Below, one piece after another: positions 12,029 through 22,374 of a stretch of 64,000 bases of DNA. Origin of the DNA: Vombatus ursinus (Eukaryota; Chordata; Mammalia; Diprotodontia; Vombatidae). A program made the position numbers and the translations under genes. The stretch spans positions 32,779,479 to 32,843,478 of the forward strand of contig NW_020954550.1 in assembly GCF_900497805.2 (NCBI RefSeq), given 5' to 3'. Position 1 is the first letter of the stretch. Each line of letters begins with the position of its first letter. Below the pieces are notes generated by a model. It did no database searches. It was given only the letters and a program-made list of their open reading frames with translations, and was not told the DNA's origin.

Positions 12029-12293
12029 TTTTGTTGTTGTTATTCAGTTGTTTCAGTTGTTTCAGCCATGTCCAACTCATTGTGACCCCATTTGGGGTTT
12101 TCTTGGCAAAGATACTGGAGTGGTTTGCCATTTCCATCTCCAGCTTATTTTACAGATGAGGAAACTGAGGCAGACAGGATTAATGACTTGCCCAGGGTCA
12201 TAATTAGTGTCTGAGCCCAGATTTGAACTCAGGGAGATGATTGGTCCTGACTGCAGGTCCAGAACTCTATCCACTGTGCCACCAACTGCTCCT
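12029..12293 (-). mobile_element. Mar-1-type CORE-SINE, near complete
   Basis: Reverse orientation. BovB-like tail (ttgttgttgttattcagttg, gtgaccccatttggggtttt), core (gatgaggaaactgaggcaga) and reversed head (ctatccactgtgccacca) are all present. Confidence 0.88.
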
Positions 12294-12393
12294 ATCAATA
12301 CATAGCCCTACCTTTCCCATAAATATCAAATTCCTTTGCCAAGATTGACTTATCTTTAATATTAAGATTCCTTGTAAATAGATTGGGGGTGGC

Positions 12394-12530
12394 CATTGTA
12401 GTATATTGTTTATCTCTTGCCTTGCTTGATACATTTCCCATCAGAAACATGTCTTCTTACCCAAAATGTGAGATCCCTTTTTTCCCATCCCAATGCTAAG
12501 ATTTCCTACTCTTCCCAATCCCTTCAGGCT
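12394..12530. repeat. Diverged tandem duplicate, copy 1
   Basis: This 137-base stretch aligns without gaps to 12772-12908 at about 80% identity by eye. Shared blocks include 'cttgccttgcttgata'-type, 'ccatcagaaa', 'caatgctaagatt' and 'caatcccttcaggct'. It is not part of a family I know. Confidence 0.8.
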
Positions 12531-12547
12531 AAAGAAAGTGGTGGAAG

Positions 12548-12770
12548 TTGTTGTTCAATTGTGTCTATTTGTAACCCTATTTAAGGTTTTCTTGTCAAAG
12601 ATCCTGGTATACCATTTCCTTCTCCAGCTCATTTTACAGATGAGGAAACTGAGGCTAATAGGGTAAGGTTACTTGTCCAGAGTCACACAGCTAATAAGCA
12701 TCTGAGGCCAGATTGGAAATCAGGTCTTCCTGAAGGCCTGGCACTCTATCCACTATGCCACCTCGCTGCC
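12548..12770 (-). mobile_element. Mar-1-type CORE-SINE
   Basis: Reverse orientation with BovB-like tail (ttgttgttcaattgtgtcta), core (gatgaggaaactgaggctaa) and reversed head (ctatccactatgccacctcg). It lies exactly between the two copies of the tandem duplicate. Confidence 0.87.
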
Positions 12771-12771
12771 T

Positions 12772-12908
12772 TATTGTAGGAAATTGTTTATCCATTGCCT
12801 TGCTTGATATGTTTGCCATCAGAAATATGTTTTTTCATACAGAGCCTGAGATCTCCCTATTGCAATCTCAATGCTAAGATTCCCTACTCTCACCAATCCC
12901 TTCAGGCT
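12772..12908. repeat. Diverged tandem duplicate, copy 2
   Basis: Second copy of the 137-base unit at 12394-12530, offset 378 bases. A weaker third echo follows at about 12910-12945 (ctcaatactaaaatccct). Confidence 0.8.
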
Positions 12909-12949
12909 TATGATCTCAATCCTATCTCAATACTAAAATCCCTTGTATG

Positions 12950-13890
12950 CTCAAGAGGTCCTTATCCTAGCTTAAAAATGACTTTCTAGTCACATCTCAG
13001 TTTTGAATCACAGCAGTATTTCCTTGCTTATTTGTCAGGCTTAGCTCCAAACCACTTTAGTTTTTAAAAATCAAACTCATCCTTGAAGGATGGAGATTTT
13101 TTCACCATTGAGGCTTTTAAAGCAATGCCACAGGAAAGTCTTCAAAGGTATATTCATTAAGGGCTGTGATACCAGAGTAAATGTGTGGCTTTCCAAGGTG
13201 ACTTGTAAGTAAGGGCTCAGTCCTCATTGGGATATATGTGTTCTGATATATTTATTCAAAGGACCAGCCTCATTTCCTTATGGTCATGTTCAATCCACAT
13301 TCCTGTGACGGTAGGAATAGACTTTATTTAGGGAGAACCTGAGTTAATTTAGAGATACCATCATTTAGGCCATGGAAAGATTGCATCATAGCAGGGAATA
13401 ATAAGGGAATAATAGTCCTTCCCATGACTCAGTAGCTCTCCTCTGGCCATATTGTTGCCTCAGGAGCTGCCCAGCTGCTGATGTTTTCTGTATTACATTT
13501 AGGTTTAAAGCCAAACGTATTTTTAGAACCAGTAAACTGTATTGGAAACTGAGTTTCATTGTAAAGTAGCTAGAATAATAAGGACGTCCAATAACATCAT
13601 TTTTTTCTGGCTCCTCTCAGGCCCAAATTCTACTGTGTGCTAGAAAATTGAATCAGTCTTTCATTTGTTCAAATCTAAGCACACACAGCAAATGCATAAT
13701 GATCAGAACTCTGTCATTCCCAAAAGGGGGTCAGGTGGGGAGATCAATACGAGAATGGCTATATCAATTCCCACAACAAGCTTGATGATAGAAAATTATC
13801 TTTTTACCCAGTTTTGCCTGGAGAAACCAGTTCTAAACATTTCTATTAAAATGATCAAATAGCCAAGTACTAAGTCAAATCTGATATTTC
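12950..13890. other. Unclassified sequence
   Basis: About 0.9 kb with no recognisable gene or repeat. Confidence 0.4.
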
Positions 13891-13894
13891 ATGA

Positions 13895-14026
13895 GCCATC
13901 AATTCAATTTGATTCCATAAGCACTTATTAAGTGGCCACTATGTTGCTGTGTTAAATACTCTGGCTACAAAGACACAAATCAACTGTTCTGGTCCTTGAA
14001 TAGCTTACCTTCCACTGAAGACATTT
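13895..14026 (-). mobile_element. L2 3' end fragment
   Basis: Antisense L2 terminus: 'ataagcacttattaagtggc' then 'ggctacaaagacacaaatca' and 'ggtccttgaatagcttacct'. Confidence 0.7.
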
Positions 14027-14112
14027 AGAGACAACTCTGATAAGATTGCATATTCATAACCAAGAACATTAATTTTAAGATATTGCCTATGAGTCATTTT
14101 TAAATTATATTT

Positions 14113-14353
14113 TTTGTTGTTCAATCATTTAGTCATGTCTGATTCTTTGTAACCCTATTTGGGTTTTCTTGGCAAAGAGTGATTTTCCATCTCCTGCTCC
14201 AGATCATTTTACAGATGAGGAAACTGAAGCAAACATAGTTAAGTGAGTTGCCCAGGGTCACACAGCTAGTCAGTATTTGAGATCAGATTTGAAATCATGA
14301 AGTCTTCCTGACTCCAGGCCCAGTGCTCTATCTGCAGAGCCACCTAACTGCTC
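14113..14353 (-). mobile_element. Mar-1-type CORE-SINE
   Basis: Reverse orientation with tail (ttgttgttcaatcatttagt), 'ggttttcttggcaaagagtg', core (gatgaggaaactgaagcaaa) and reversed head ending 'gccacctaactgctc'. Confidence 0.87.
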
Positions 14354-14389
14354 ATTATAACACATGACGGCTAATGACCTAAAGTATAT

Positions 14390-14632
14390 AAAGAACTACT
14401 CTCACATGAGAATGTATCTTCTTTCCTTCATTGCAAAGATGTAGTACAATGGCCGTGGAACACTGCTTATAATATGAAACTTGGTTGATACGTTGGTTGG
14501 TTTTGAGGAACTGGATTTTTTTTCTTCTTTGTTATAAAGGATGATTTTCTAGGAAGGAAGGGGAGAGAGATAGGTTGGGAAATGTAAGCATTGTAAAAAC
14601 AAAAGACATCAATAAATTAAAAAATACATAAG
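14390..14632 (+). mobile_element. A-tailed retroelement 3' end, unclassified
   Basis: Ends in 'gtaaaaacaaaagacatcaa' plus AATTAAAAAATA-type sequence, like a polyadenylated retroelement 3' end with a near-AATAAA signal. The same terminus (tgtaaaaacaaaacatcaat) occurs at 42290-42495. I recognise it as a recurrent marsupial 3' end but cannot name the parent. Confidence 0.5.
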
Positions 14633-14639
14633 TACATAA

Positions 14640-15184
14640 TGTAGTCAATGAAACTGGCAGCTTCTGCAGTTCAATCAGGGCCTCATGAGGCAAAACTAGT
14701 CTGTGTGAAAACACTCTGGACTCTATTTACCCAATACCATGATCTGAGTCTTTCAGAGGGGAAAATGGAGAAGACTAATATAATCTCCTCACATTCTTTC
14801 CACTTTCCAGATGCTCGGTTCCAGGTGTGGATGAGCCAGGCAATATCTTGGCATTTCCTGGGGAGTTGTAACAAAATCCCATGCTGAGATCTGACAGCCC
14901 TCATTCTAAAGCTGCTTTAGCTCATTACAAGAAGAATCATTTATTTATGTCTGCGAGAATGAGGTTGAAGCACAAGAGCTGTGTGAAGACAAGGGGAAAG
15001 ATCATATAGGAAGCCACCCTTCTGAATAGGGCTAGACATGTGGCATTTTGATTCTTTATCATTTTGGATGGTGTAAAGTGATGCTGTGTAGGGACAGAGG
15101 GAGTGTCCATTGAAATTTACCAATGTTTTCTTTGTATTTACTAAAGGAAGGTGAAATGGTGCTTTTGAACTTGATGAAAGTATT
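14640..15184. other. Unclassified sequence
   Basis: No gene or named repeat recognised. Overlapping short frames on both strands have no motif. Confidence 0.4.
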
Positions 15185-15721
15185 TAGCATCTGCACAGTC
15201 AGTCAACAAGCATTTATTAAGTGCTGACTACGTGCTAGCTGTGGGAATGAAAAAAAAAAAGGACTAAAACAGGTCCTTCCTTCAAGAAGCTCATATCCTA
15301 ACAGGAGAGACAATATGCAAAAGCAATATACATATAAGATATATACAGTATAGTGTAAAAATGGATGATAATCTCAGAGGGAAGCCACTGATGGGGTACA
15401 GGCCATGAGGGGGACCAGGAAAGGTTTGGAGAAGGTGGAATTTGAGCTGAGTCTTGAAGGAAACCCTGGACGCCAGAAGGTAGAGGTGAGGAAGCAGACT
15501 ATTCCAGACATGGGAGATAGCCAGTGAGAAGTCAGAGTTGAGAAATGGAATACCATATTTGAGGTATAGCAAGAAGGCCAGAGTTGCAAGATTGTAGAGC
15601 ATGTAGAGGGGCTTAAAGTGAAAGAAGACTGAAAGTAGGAGAGGGCCAAGTTTTAAAAGGCTATAAAAGCCAAAGAAAGATTTTTATGTTTTTTTTTTTC
15701 TGGAAGGAATAAAGAGCTATA

Positions 15722-15962
15722 GTTGTTGCTTCAGTTGTATCTGACTCTCCGTGACCCCATTTGGGGTGGCAAAGATACTGGAGTGGTTGGTCATTTCCTT
15801 CTCCCATTCATTTGATAGATAAGGAAACTGAGGCAAACAAGGTTAAGTGACTTGTCCAGGGTAACAAAGGTACTAAGCATCTGAGGTCACATTTGAACTC
15901 AGGAGGATGAGTCTTCCTGACTCCAAGCCTGGCATTCCATCCATTGTGTCTATTATCTGCCC
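15722..15962 (-). mobile_element. Mar-1-type CORE-SINE inside L2
   Basis: Reverse orientation: tail 'gttgttgcttcagttgtatc', 'gtgaccccatttggggtggc', core 'aaggaaactgaggcaaacaa', and a diverged reversed head ending 'tattatctgccc'. Confidence 0.85.
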
Positions 15963-16368
15963 TGAATTAGGGGATGGTGTGGCAAGATCTGTTCCTTGGG
16001 AAAAATCACTTTGATTAGGATGAAAATGGAGTGGAGGGAAACTTGAGGCAAAAAGACCAAAGAAAACACTTGGTAATAGAGATAAGGGCCTGCACTGGGG
16101 TGATGGTTGTGTGAATGGAGAGAAGTGGTCATATATAGGAGATGTTGTGATGATAGAAACAGTAAGTCTTGGTAACAGATTGGACATACAGAGTGAATGC
16201 AAGTGAAGAACCAAGGATGACACCAAGGTTGTGAACCTGAGTGACTTGGAGAATGGTGGTGTTCTCAACAGCAATGGGGAAACTCAGAAAGGAGAAGGGT
16301 TTGAGAAAAGGAGAAAATATTGAACTCAATTTTAGACATGTTAAATTTAAGATATCTATAGGACAGTT

Positions 16369-16658
16369 GGGGCAGGTGAGTGGTGCAGTGGATAGAGTGC
16401 TGGACCTGAAGTCAGGGAGACTCATCTTCCTGAATTAAAATTCTGACACTTACTAGCTAGTGACCTTGGGCAAGTCACTTAACCCTGTTTGCCTCAGTCT
16501 CCTCATCTGTAAAATGATTTGGAGAAAGAAATGGCAAACCATTCCAGGATCTTTGCCAAGAAAACCTCAAATGGGGTCACAAACAGTCAGACAGGACTGA
16601 AATGACTCAACAACAACAGTAACAACAACAACAACAACAACAACAATAACAACAACAA
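16369..16658 (+). mobile_element. Mar-1-type CORE-SINE inside L2, complete
   Basis: Sense: head 'gtgcagtggatagagtgctg', core 'cttgggcaagtcacttaacc', BovB-like part 'ggcaaaccattccaggatct', 'caaatggggtcacaaacagt', and a long (CAA)n tail at 16605-16658. The expanded CAA array is the element's own tail. Confidence 0.92.
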
Positions 16659-17193
16659 GCTGTGAGCATAACCTAGATGAGGATCCAGCAAAGGAGACTG
16701 AGAAGGAGTGGTGAGAGAGGTAGGAGAACTAGGAGAGAGAAGTATTGTGGAAACCTGGAGAGGAGAACATGTCTAAAGGAGGTTGATTGAGATGTCAAAG
16801 ACTGCAAAGAGATTAGGAAAAATGAGGAATGAGAAAATATTCAACAGTTAAGAGATTATTGATAACTTTGGAGAGAGCAAACCTTCTGGAGAGTTTCAGT
16901 TGAATGATGTCAGAAGTCAAACTGCAGATGGTTTAGAATTGAGTGATGGGAAAAGTAAAGACAGAATGTAGAAAGCTTTTTCATTTGTAAAAGGGAGGAA
17001 TGACATAGGATGCTAGCTGGCAGATATGATAAAATGAGGGTTCATAAGGACGGGGTAGATATGCATGTGTTTATATGCATCAGGGAAGAAGTCAGATAAG
17101 GAGAGACTAAAGAGAGGGGGATGATAGAGGGACAAACTTCTGGAGCACTCTGATTGGAAAAGAGGCAGGGCTGGAAAATAGTCAGGGATAATT

Positions 17194-17290
17194 CATTTGT
17201 TCATCCATCCATCCATCCATCCATCCAACAAATATTCATTAAATGCCTATTGGGTGCAAAGAACTATGCTAGAAACTTAACATGAAAGTG
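17194..17290 (-). mobile_element. L2 3' end with (ATCC)n array
   Basis: An ATCC tetranucleotide array (about 17201-17227) precedes 'caacaaatattcattaaatg' and 'gggtgcaaagaactatgcta'. This is the antisense L2 terminus, whose end is a short tandem repeat. Confidence 0.7.
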
Positions 17291-17299
17291 AAAGTGACT

Positions 17300-17950
17300 T
17301 TCCTTGATGCTTCTCCATTTCCTCTTTTAAATCATTCCTTCTGGACACCTGTGTCTCCATCTGTAGATTGAGAGTCCTCAGTGGTATCCTATTTTTATTC
17401 TCTCAGGTAGTTAATCCAAAGATTAATTGGCCTTCCAGGACACATTTTCCTCACATAGATAAAGCTAAACTCTTGAGGAATGACTAAACAAAAGATGGCA
17501 TCTTTCATGGTGAAATATATTGTAGGAACAGACACTCTCAAAAATGTAAATTTAAAAAAAAATGAAAGTGCACAGGAAAAATATCACTTATGCTGCACGT
17601 GTTTGTATAACACAACATAATGGTTCTGGAAGTCTATTGTGGCACTTCCCCATTTGACTGTATAGTTCCTAAAATAAAAGGAATTTCTTGAAGAGCTTTT
17701 CACTTGACCTTCTTGTACCTTTTTATTTTTTCACTTCAGTTCACTCTTCCTCTTTCAACCTTACCCACCAGCACAATGCTTGGGAGAATGTAAGAGTGGT
17801 GGCTAGTCTGCCAATATTCGAAATGAATCAAGTCTCTGTTCTGAACATTTTGTTTAACCTCTTCCCTCCTGGCCCACCTTCTCTCTTCTCATTTCCTCAC
17901 TCCTTTTTGTTGGCTAAACCTTCTGGTCAAAGTGAGTGACATTAGTTCTG
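17300..17950. other. Unclassified sequence
   Basis: No gene or named repeat recognised. Confidence 0.4.
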
Positions 17951-17954
17951 TTTG

Positions 17955-18115
17955 TATTTTCTCCACTCATGCTATTTTCAATGTATGTTCACATATTCTC
18001 TCTTCTAATAAAATATAAGCCCTATGATAGCAGGGACTATTCCATTTTTGTTTTCATATTCTCAGCACCTGGCCCAGTGTTTGGCCCATAGTGCTTAATA
18101 AAGGATTAATTGTCT
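17955..18115 (+). mobile_element. L2 3' end fragment
   Basis: Sense terminus: 'aaaatataagccctatgata', 'gcagggactattcc', 'ctcagcacctggcccagtgt', 'gcttaataaaggattaattg'. Confidence 0.75.
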
Positions 18116-18460
18116 CAATGCTTTCCCTATCCCTTAAAAGACCCAGAACTAGATTTTAGTTACTTCTTGCTTTGTTTTTTTTTCTCTAAATGACCCCATT
18201 TACATCTTATTTCTACTTGATATCTGTGGGTTAGATTTTGAATCTTTTATTCATTTCTACATTCTGATCTTCACTTTTCAAATGTCAAAACTTCAGCTTC
18301 TTGGGTGGCATTTGAATTGTAAATCCTGAAGCTAGAGATGGCTTGCTCTAGTCCCCTGTATTCAGGCATCATTAGTTATTATCTGTTGCATGTCTTATCT
18401 GCTGCATATTCAATAAGTATTATTAAATTAATTACAATTAGATATTATTAATCCCATTTT
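18116..18460. other. Unclassified sequence
   Basis: No gene or named repeat recognised. Confidence 0.4.
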
Positions 18461-18464
18461 GTCA

Positions 18465-18590
18465 GGTAGCAGAGCACAATGTAAAGAAGACCGGTCTTGG
18501 AGTCAGGAAGACCTCATTTGTAGGGATACCTCTAAAAAGTACCACATGACCATGGGGAAGTCACTTAATATTTTAGTGTCCCAGTTAATT
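18465..18590 (+). mobile_element. CORE-SINE fragment
   Basis: Head and partial core: 'ggtcttggagtcaggaagac' and 'ccatggggaagtcacttaat'. Confidence 0.65.
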
Positions 18591-18694
18591 GTTTTAAAAA
18601 TCTATGAATTCTAGCTGCAGATCTGTATTGATTGAAGGAGTTTCTAAACCAAACAATTTTCCTTACTGATGAAATTATGGGCCCAACCCTGCCA

Positions 18695-18830
18695 AAAAAA
18701 GTTATTAATCTCAATTTACAGATAAAGGCAACTGAGTCTCAGAGAAGCTAAATGTTTTACTCCAAGACCACCAAGTTAATAAATTGTGGAGGAGACACCA
18801 CAGTCTAGGTTTTCTGTCTCCTGTGCAGTG
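18695..18830 (-). mobile_element. MIR-type SINE fragment
   Basis: 'atctcaatttacagataaag' and 'actgagtctcagagaagcta' fit the reversed MIR core, followed by a decayed reversed head. Confidence 0.6.
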
Positions 18831-19320
18831 TTCTTTCCCTTCTCCCACACTACCTCTTTGTTCTCTTCCTATTTCAGTTAATTTCTATGTCTTAGTGTCA
18901 TCACATGGATACTGCCCTAACCCATCTCTTCAATGACATTAATGCCTCTATTTCGTCATCTGTGATTTCTCAATCTGTCATTCTTCCATTAGTTCTTAGT
19001 CTCTGCTCCTTCTCTTATTCAGATTGTCACATCTATGTTTTTCCCAGTATCTTGAAAGCTACATTTACTTTTCATCCCAAGAGCTAATCTTCCCCTCCTC
19101 ATGAAAATCTCTGTCTTCTTCATAGCTCTAGAACAGTCCCTATAGGCATGAAGTAAATGGAACCCTCTGCTAGCCAGAAGGTACTTCTTAAGGAAGTACC
19201 ATTCTCCCTATCTACCTCAGTTCTCTGGTCCTATAATAGTTTGCTCTTGCAAGTAGAGATAAGTATTTAAGAAGAATCAGGCATCCCACAACATTAATAG
19301 TTTACATGGGTCACCCACAT
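18831..19320. other. Unclassified sequence, possibly decayed L2
   Basis: C/T-rich with cattgtcac-type phrases that could be a decayed L2 3' UTR at 18880-19100. The assignment is weak. Confidence 0.3.
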
Positions 19321-19324
19321 CTTA

Positions 19325-19595
19325 GTCCACCAGCAGGCATATATTAAGGTCTTATCATGTGTCAGATACTGTGCTAAGTACTGGGGATACAAAGAAAGGC
19401 AAAAGCAGTCTCTGCCCCTAGGGAGGCAACATGCAGACAACTAGGTACCTATAAGGATGTACAATGTAAATGGCAAGTAATCCCTGAGAAGAAGGTAATA
19501 GCATTAAATGGGTCTTAGAACAACTTCTTGCAGAAGGTAGGACTTTAGCTGAAACTTGAAGAAAGTCAGGAGGTAGAATTTAGAGAAGCAGTTCT
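19325..19595 (-). mobile_element. L2 3' part
   Basis: Antisense: 'actgtgctaagtactgggga', 'tacaaagaaaggcaaaagca', 'ggaggcaacatgcagacaac', then 'ggtaggactttagctgaaac' leading into the ORF2 end. Confidence 0.85.
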
Positions 19596-19770
19596 CTCCA
19601 ATGGAAAGAGCACGAGACTCAAAGATAGGAGACCTGGCTTTGAGTTCAGAGGATTATAGGTTCAAGTTGGAGTCCATATTTTCCAGCCCCCTCACTTTAC
19701 CCAATGAGGAAACTGAAGCCCACAGAAGTTAAATTATTCAACTATTGTCATGAAAGTAGAAAATAGCAGA
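19596..19770. mobile_element. SINE head joined to MIR3-like fragment
   Basis: 'ggaaagagcacgagactcaa' and 'ggagacctggctttgagttc' are a sense SINE head. They are followed by 'tgaggaaactgaagcccaca' in reverse core orientation, so two fragments abut. Confidence 0.6.
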
Positions 19771-20395
19771 GCTTGGTCACTGGCAGCAGAAGTTCAGAAG
19801 AAGATAAATTGCATTGTCTTAGGCACAGACATCCTATGTCCAGACCAGAGCTGAGGGCAGGCTTCTGGGGCAAGCCATTTTCTTGGATATCAGATAGTCA
19901 CCTGTAGTTGGGAAGGGAACACTGGAACAATAATTGCATGTGTCTTCAGGGCCATGAGTTGAGTAATCGTCCAGAGAAAGGTGGAAGCAGTCCTGTATGC
20001 CCTGAGAGGTCTGGGGAGCAATAGTTACCCCATTTAGAGCTAAAATGGAGCAAGGAGAAAAATCTGTGTCTAGTAATACATTCCTGTGCCTCAGATTCCT
20101 CCCTGCTTATAAAGTCGCTGCAATGAAGGATGTCCTTGGAATTCATTCTCTTTGTTAATAGATGGCTAGGAATTTAAATGTTCATTTTCCCTTTATTTTT
20201 TTTGTTCCTATGCTACTGCCATGTGCTAATACTTATCTATTTACCATATGAAAAGGAAATAGCTTGCAGGTCAAACACATGTCTCCATGCTGAGCACTCT
20301 CTAAGATCTGCCTGCTGAGATGAAATAGATGAATACCTGGGATACCAAGACTCCCTTGAACGGTAATGTGAAGGGAAATCTTGCATATTTTAATG
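19771..20395. other. Unclassified sequence
   Basis: No gene or named repeat recognised. Confidence 0.4.
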
Positions 20396-20396
20396 A

Positions 20397-20510
20397 GAAG
20401 GCAACATGCAAACAACTAGGTGGCTATGAGAAATATACAGTGTAGATGGGAAGTAATCCCAGAAAGGAAGGCACTAGCATTAAGGAAGATGAGGTATTTA
20501 CATTAGCTCC
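20397..20510 (-). mobile_element. L2 3' part, internal fragment
   Basis: 'ggcaacatgcaaacaactag' and 'gatgggaagtaatccc' repeat the sequence seen at about 19428-19500, so this is a separate copy of the same L2 segment. Confidence 0.7.
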
Positions 20511-20860
20511 CTTTAAAAAAAAAAAAAGCTTATTAGGTGGCAAAAACAGAATTTCCAAAACATATTTTTTCAGAAAGCTAATATTTTATTAATTTGTAGG
20601 AGACAAATGTATGAAACTCCCATTGGTACTAATAGGCTCTCATAAAATACCTCCCAGCAATGGGGGTGTGGGGAATGGCATTTCAGAGTGAGGAAAGAAT
20701 AGAATGATATGATTTAATTAAATTGATAATTCCAATAGTCAACAGCTCTTCCTTTACTTCATCATAGATAGATTCTTTATTTTTGGTTTATCCTTTGAGG
20801 AGATTTTCCCCCTTTCTCTTAACATATACCCGTGCTAGAAATAGCAACAACTCTACTACA
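20511..20860. other. Unclassified sequence
   Basis: Contains a poly-A run at about 20515-20526. No gene recognised. Confidence 0.4.
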
Positions 20861-20864
20861 TATT

Positions 20865-20988
20865 TATATATATGTTCTGTATAAGTATATATATGTATTG
20901 TATATGTACATATATAGGTACTGTAACTATATATGTACTGTATATGTATATATGTGTGTATGTGTGTGTATGTGAAAATATATATATA

Positions 20989-21042
<54 letters not shown>

Positions 21043-21046
21043 CTTA
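20865..21046. repeat. Compound (TA)n/(TG)n microsatellite
   Basis: Degenerate TATA/TGTA sequence passes into TGTGTA and a pure TA array (about 20998-21040). Tyr/Ile/His-rich open frames across it on both strands are artefacts. Confidence 0.95.
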
Positions 21047-21049
21047 GGG

Positions 21050-21390
21050 ACATTCTCCAAGGCCTTCTGTGAAATAAGTTTTGATCAGAGATGACTGCTT
21101 CTATTGTGGTTAATTTTGTAGATTTTACTTCATATAGAGTCTTCATTTAGGAAGACCTCTGCAAAGTAGGTTGGGGAAGTTAATACAGTTAGAACAAAAA
21201 CAAAACATTTTTATACTTGGGCAAGTGAAAGGAAACAATCCCTTATTTGGTGTAAGGAATGCAACACTGACTTATAGTGGGAAGACGTAGACCCTGGGAC
21301 ACCTGCGAAAACTACTGGCTGGAAGAAAAGAGAAGACAAGTATTTCATCCCTACCTGCAATTCAATAACTTCTATTTTAACTAATTATTC
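21050..21390. other. Unclassified sequence
   Basis: No gene or named repeat recognised. Confidence 0.4.
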
Positions 21391-21394
21391 ATAT

Positions 21395-21535
21395 TAAGGA
21401 GTTGCTCAGCTCTGTTTTTTCCTATGCTTCTGAGAGCCCGCACCCATAGTCAATACTCTCTAAAATTAGTGCTCTGGGGCAAAGATCCCATCATCCTGTC
21501 CTGGTTACAGCTATGCTTTTGAGCTCTGCTCAATT
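21395..21535. repeat. Unclassified dispersed repeat, copy A
   Basis: The block from about 21455 ('ctctctaaaattagtgctct', 'ggggcaaag') matches 26841-26872 with one indel, and weaker similarity extends on both sides ('ggttacagctatg' versus 'agttatggctctg'). The family is unknown to me. Confidence 0.5.
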
Positions 21536-21591
21536 ACTGAAAGCTTTTACGAATGCTCTGCTTTAGGCTATCAGGTGTGTCAGGCTGAAGA

Positions 21592-21750
21592 AACTGTGGT
21601 GTGATGAACAAGGGCATAAGATTTAAAGTTAGCTGACCTAGGTTTGAATTATACTGTTACTTATTGTATTGTGACCTTGGTAGAGTCCTCTTTCTAGGGC
21701 ACAGTTTCTTTCTCCATAAATAAAGTAAGGAAGTTAGATAGACAGCAATT
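21592..21750 (+). mobile_element. MIR/Ther-type SINE
   Basis: Decayed head, then 'cctaggtttgaattatactg', 'ttgtgaccttggtagagtcc' and 'cataaataaagtaagg'. Confidence 0.6.
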
Positions 21751-21974
21751 TTTTTTTTATTCTAAATCCTATGAACCTCTGATTTTTTTTTTTACCCAGA
21801 AATGCAAATGTACAAATATACAGCAGATAGTAAGGACAACCAGTGAGTTCTCTGATTGCTTTCTGGATTAGCTTATAGGAGATGACAGTGTTCTGAAAAT
21901 CACAAATCTGTGGATAGATTATACACTTCATGAGTTCAAAGACTATGCAGCTTCTCTCTCTAGATGCATGGACA

Positions 21975-22165
21975 CACCATGGCACAATAGATAGCATGCT
22001 GAACCACAGTCTTCAGAGACTTTATTCAAATCCTGGCTCTGTCATTTATTACCTACATAATCTTAGGCAAGTCCTTCTATGAGTCTCACTTTCCTCATCT
22101 GCATACTCTAGAACAGTGCTCATATTAGAATGCACATTACACGCTTAGCAAATTTTTTTCATGCA
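21975..22165 (+). mobile_element. MIR/Ther-type SINE
   Basis: Head 'gcacaatagatagcatgctg', core 'tattcaaatcctggctctgt', 'cttaggcaagtccttctatg', 'tttcctcatctgcatactct'. Confidence 0.7.
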
Positions 22166-22173
22166 CATACATC

Positions 22174-22369
22174 ATGAGTTCAAATCTGGCCTCAGATACT
22201 TATTAGCTGAGTGACCCTGGGCAAGCCACTTAACCCAGTTTGCCTCAGTTTCATCATCTGTAAAATGAGCTGGAGAAGAAAATGGAAAACTCCCCAGTAT
22301 CTTTGCCAGGAAAATCCCAAATGAAACCTGAAGAATTAGACATGACTGAACAACAACAACAACAAAAAC
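22174..22369 (+). mobile_element. Mar-1-type CORE-SINE, 5' truncated
   Basis: Begins within the core (gagttcaaatctggcctcag) and continues through 'aatgagctggagaagaaaat', 'gtatctttgccaggaaaatc', 'gacatgactgaa' to a (CAA)n tail. Confidence 0.9.
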
Positions 22370-22374
22370 TTTTT

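Larger units (their letters stand above)
15186..17165 (-). mobile_element. L2 LINE, long 5'-truncated copy with ORF2 remnants
   Basis: The left end is the antisense L2 3' terminus (caacaagcatttattaagtg). Rightwards it runs into coding sequence for the C-terminal part of the L2/CR1-clade ORF2. On the minus strand, residues such as HVWNSLLPHLYLLASRVSFK (15.4-15.6 kb) and HNLGVILGSSLAFTLYVQSV (about 16.2 kb) match the family's conserved blocks. Two SINEs interrupt it (15722-15962 and 16369-16658). About 200 bases of the expected consensus seem missing around the second insertion. L2 encodes a reverse transcriptase/endonuclease for its own mobilisation; this copy is decayed and inactive. Confidence 0.85.

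Noticed and set aside
20788-21146. Tyr/Ile/His-rich frames near 90-96 codons
   Set aside because: Produced by the TA/TG microsatellite.
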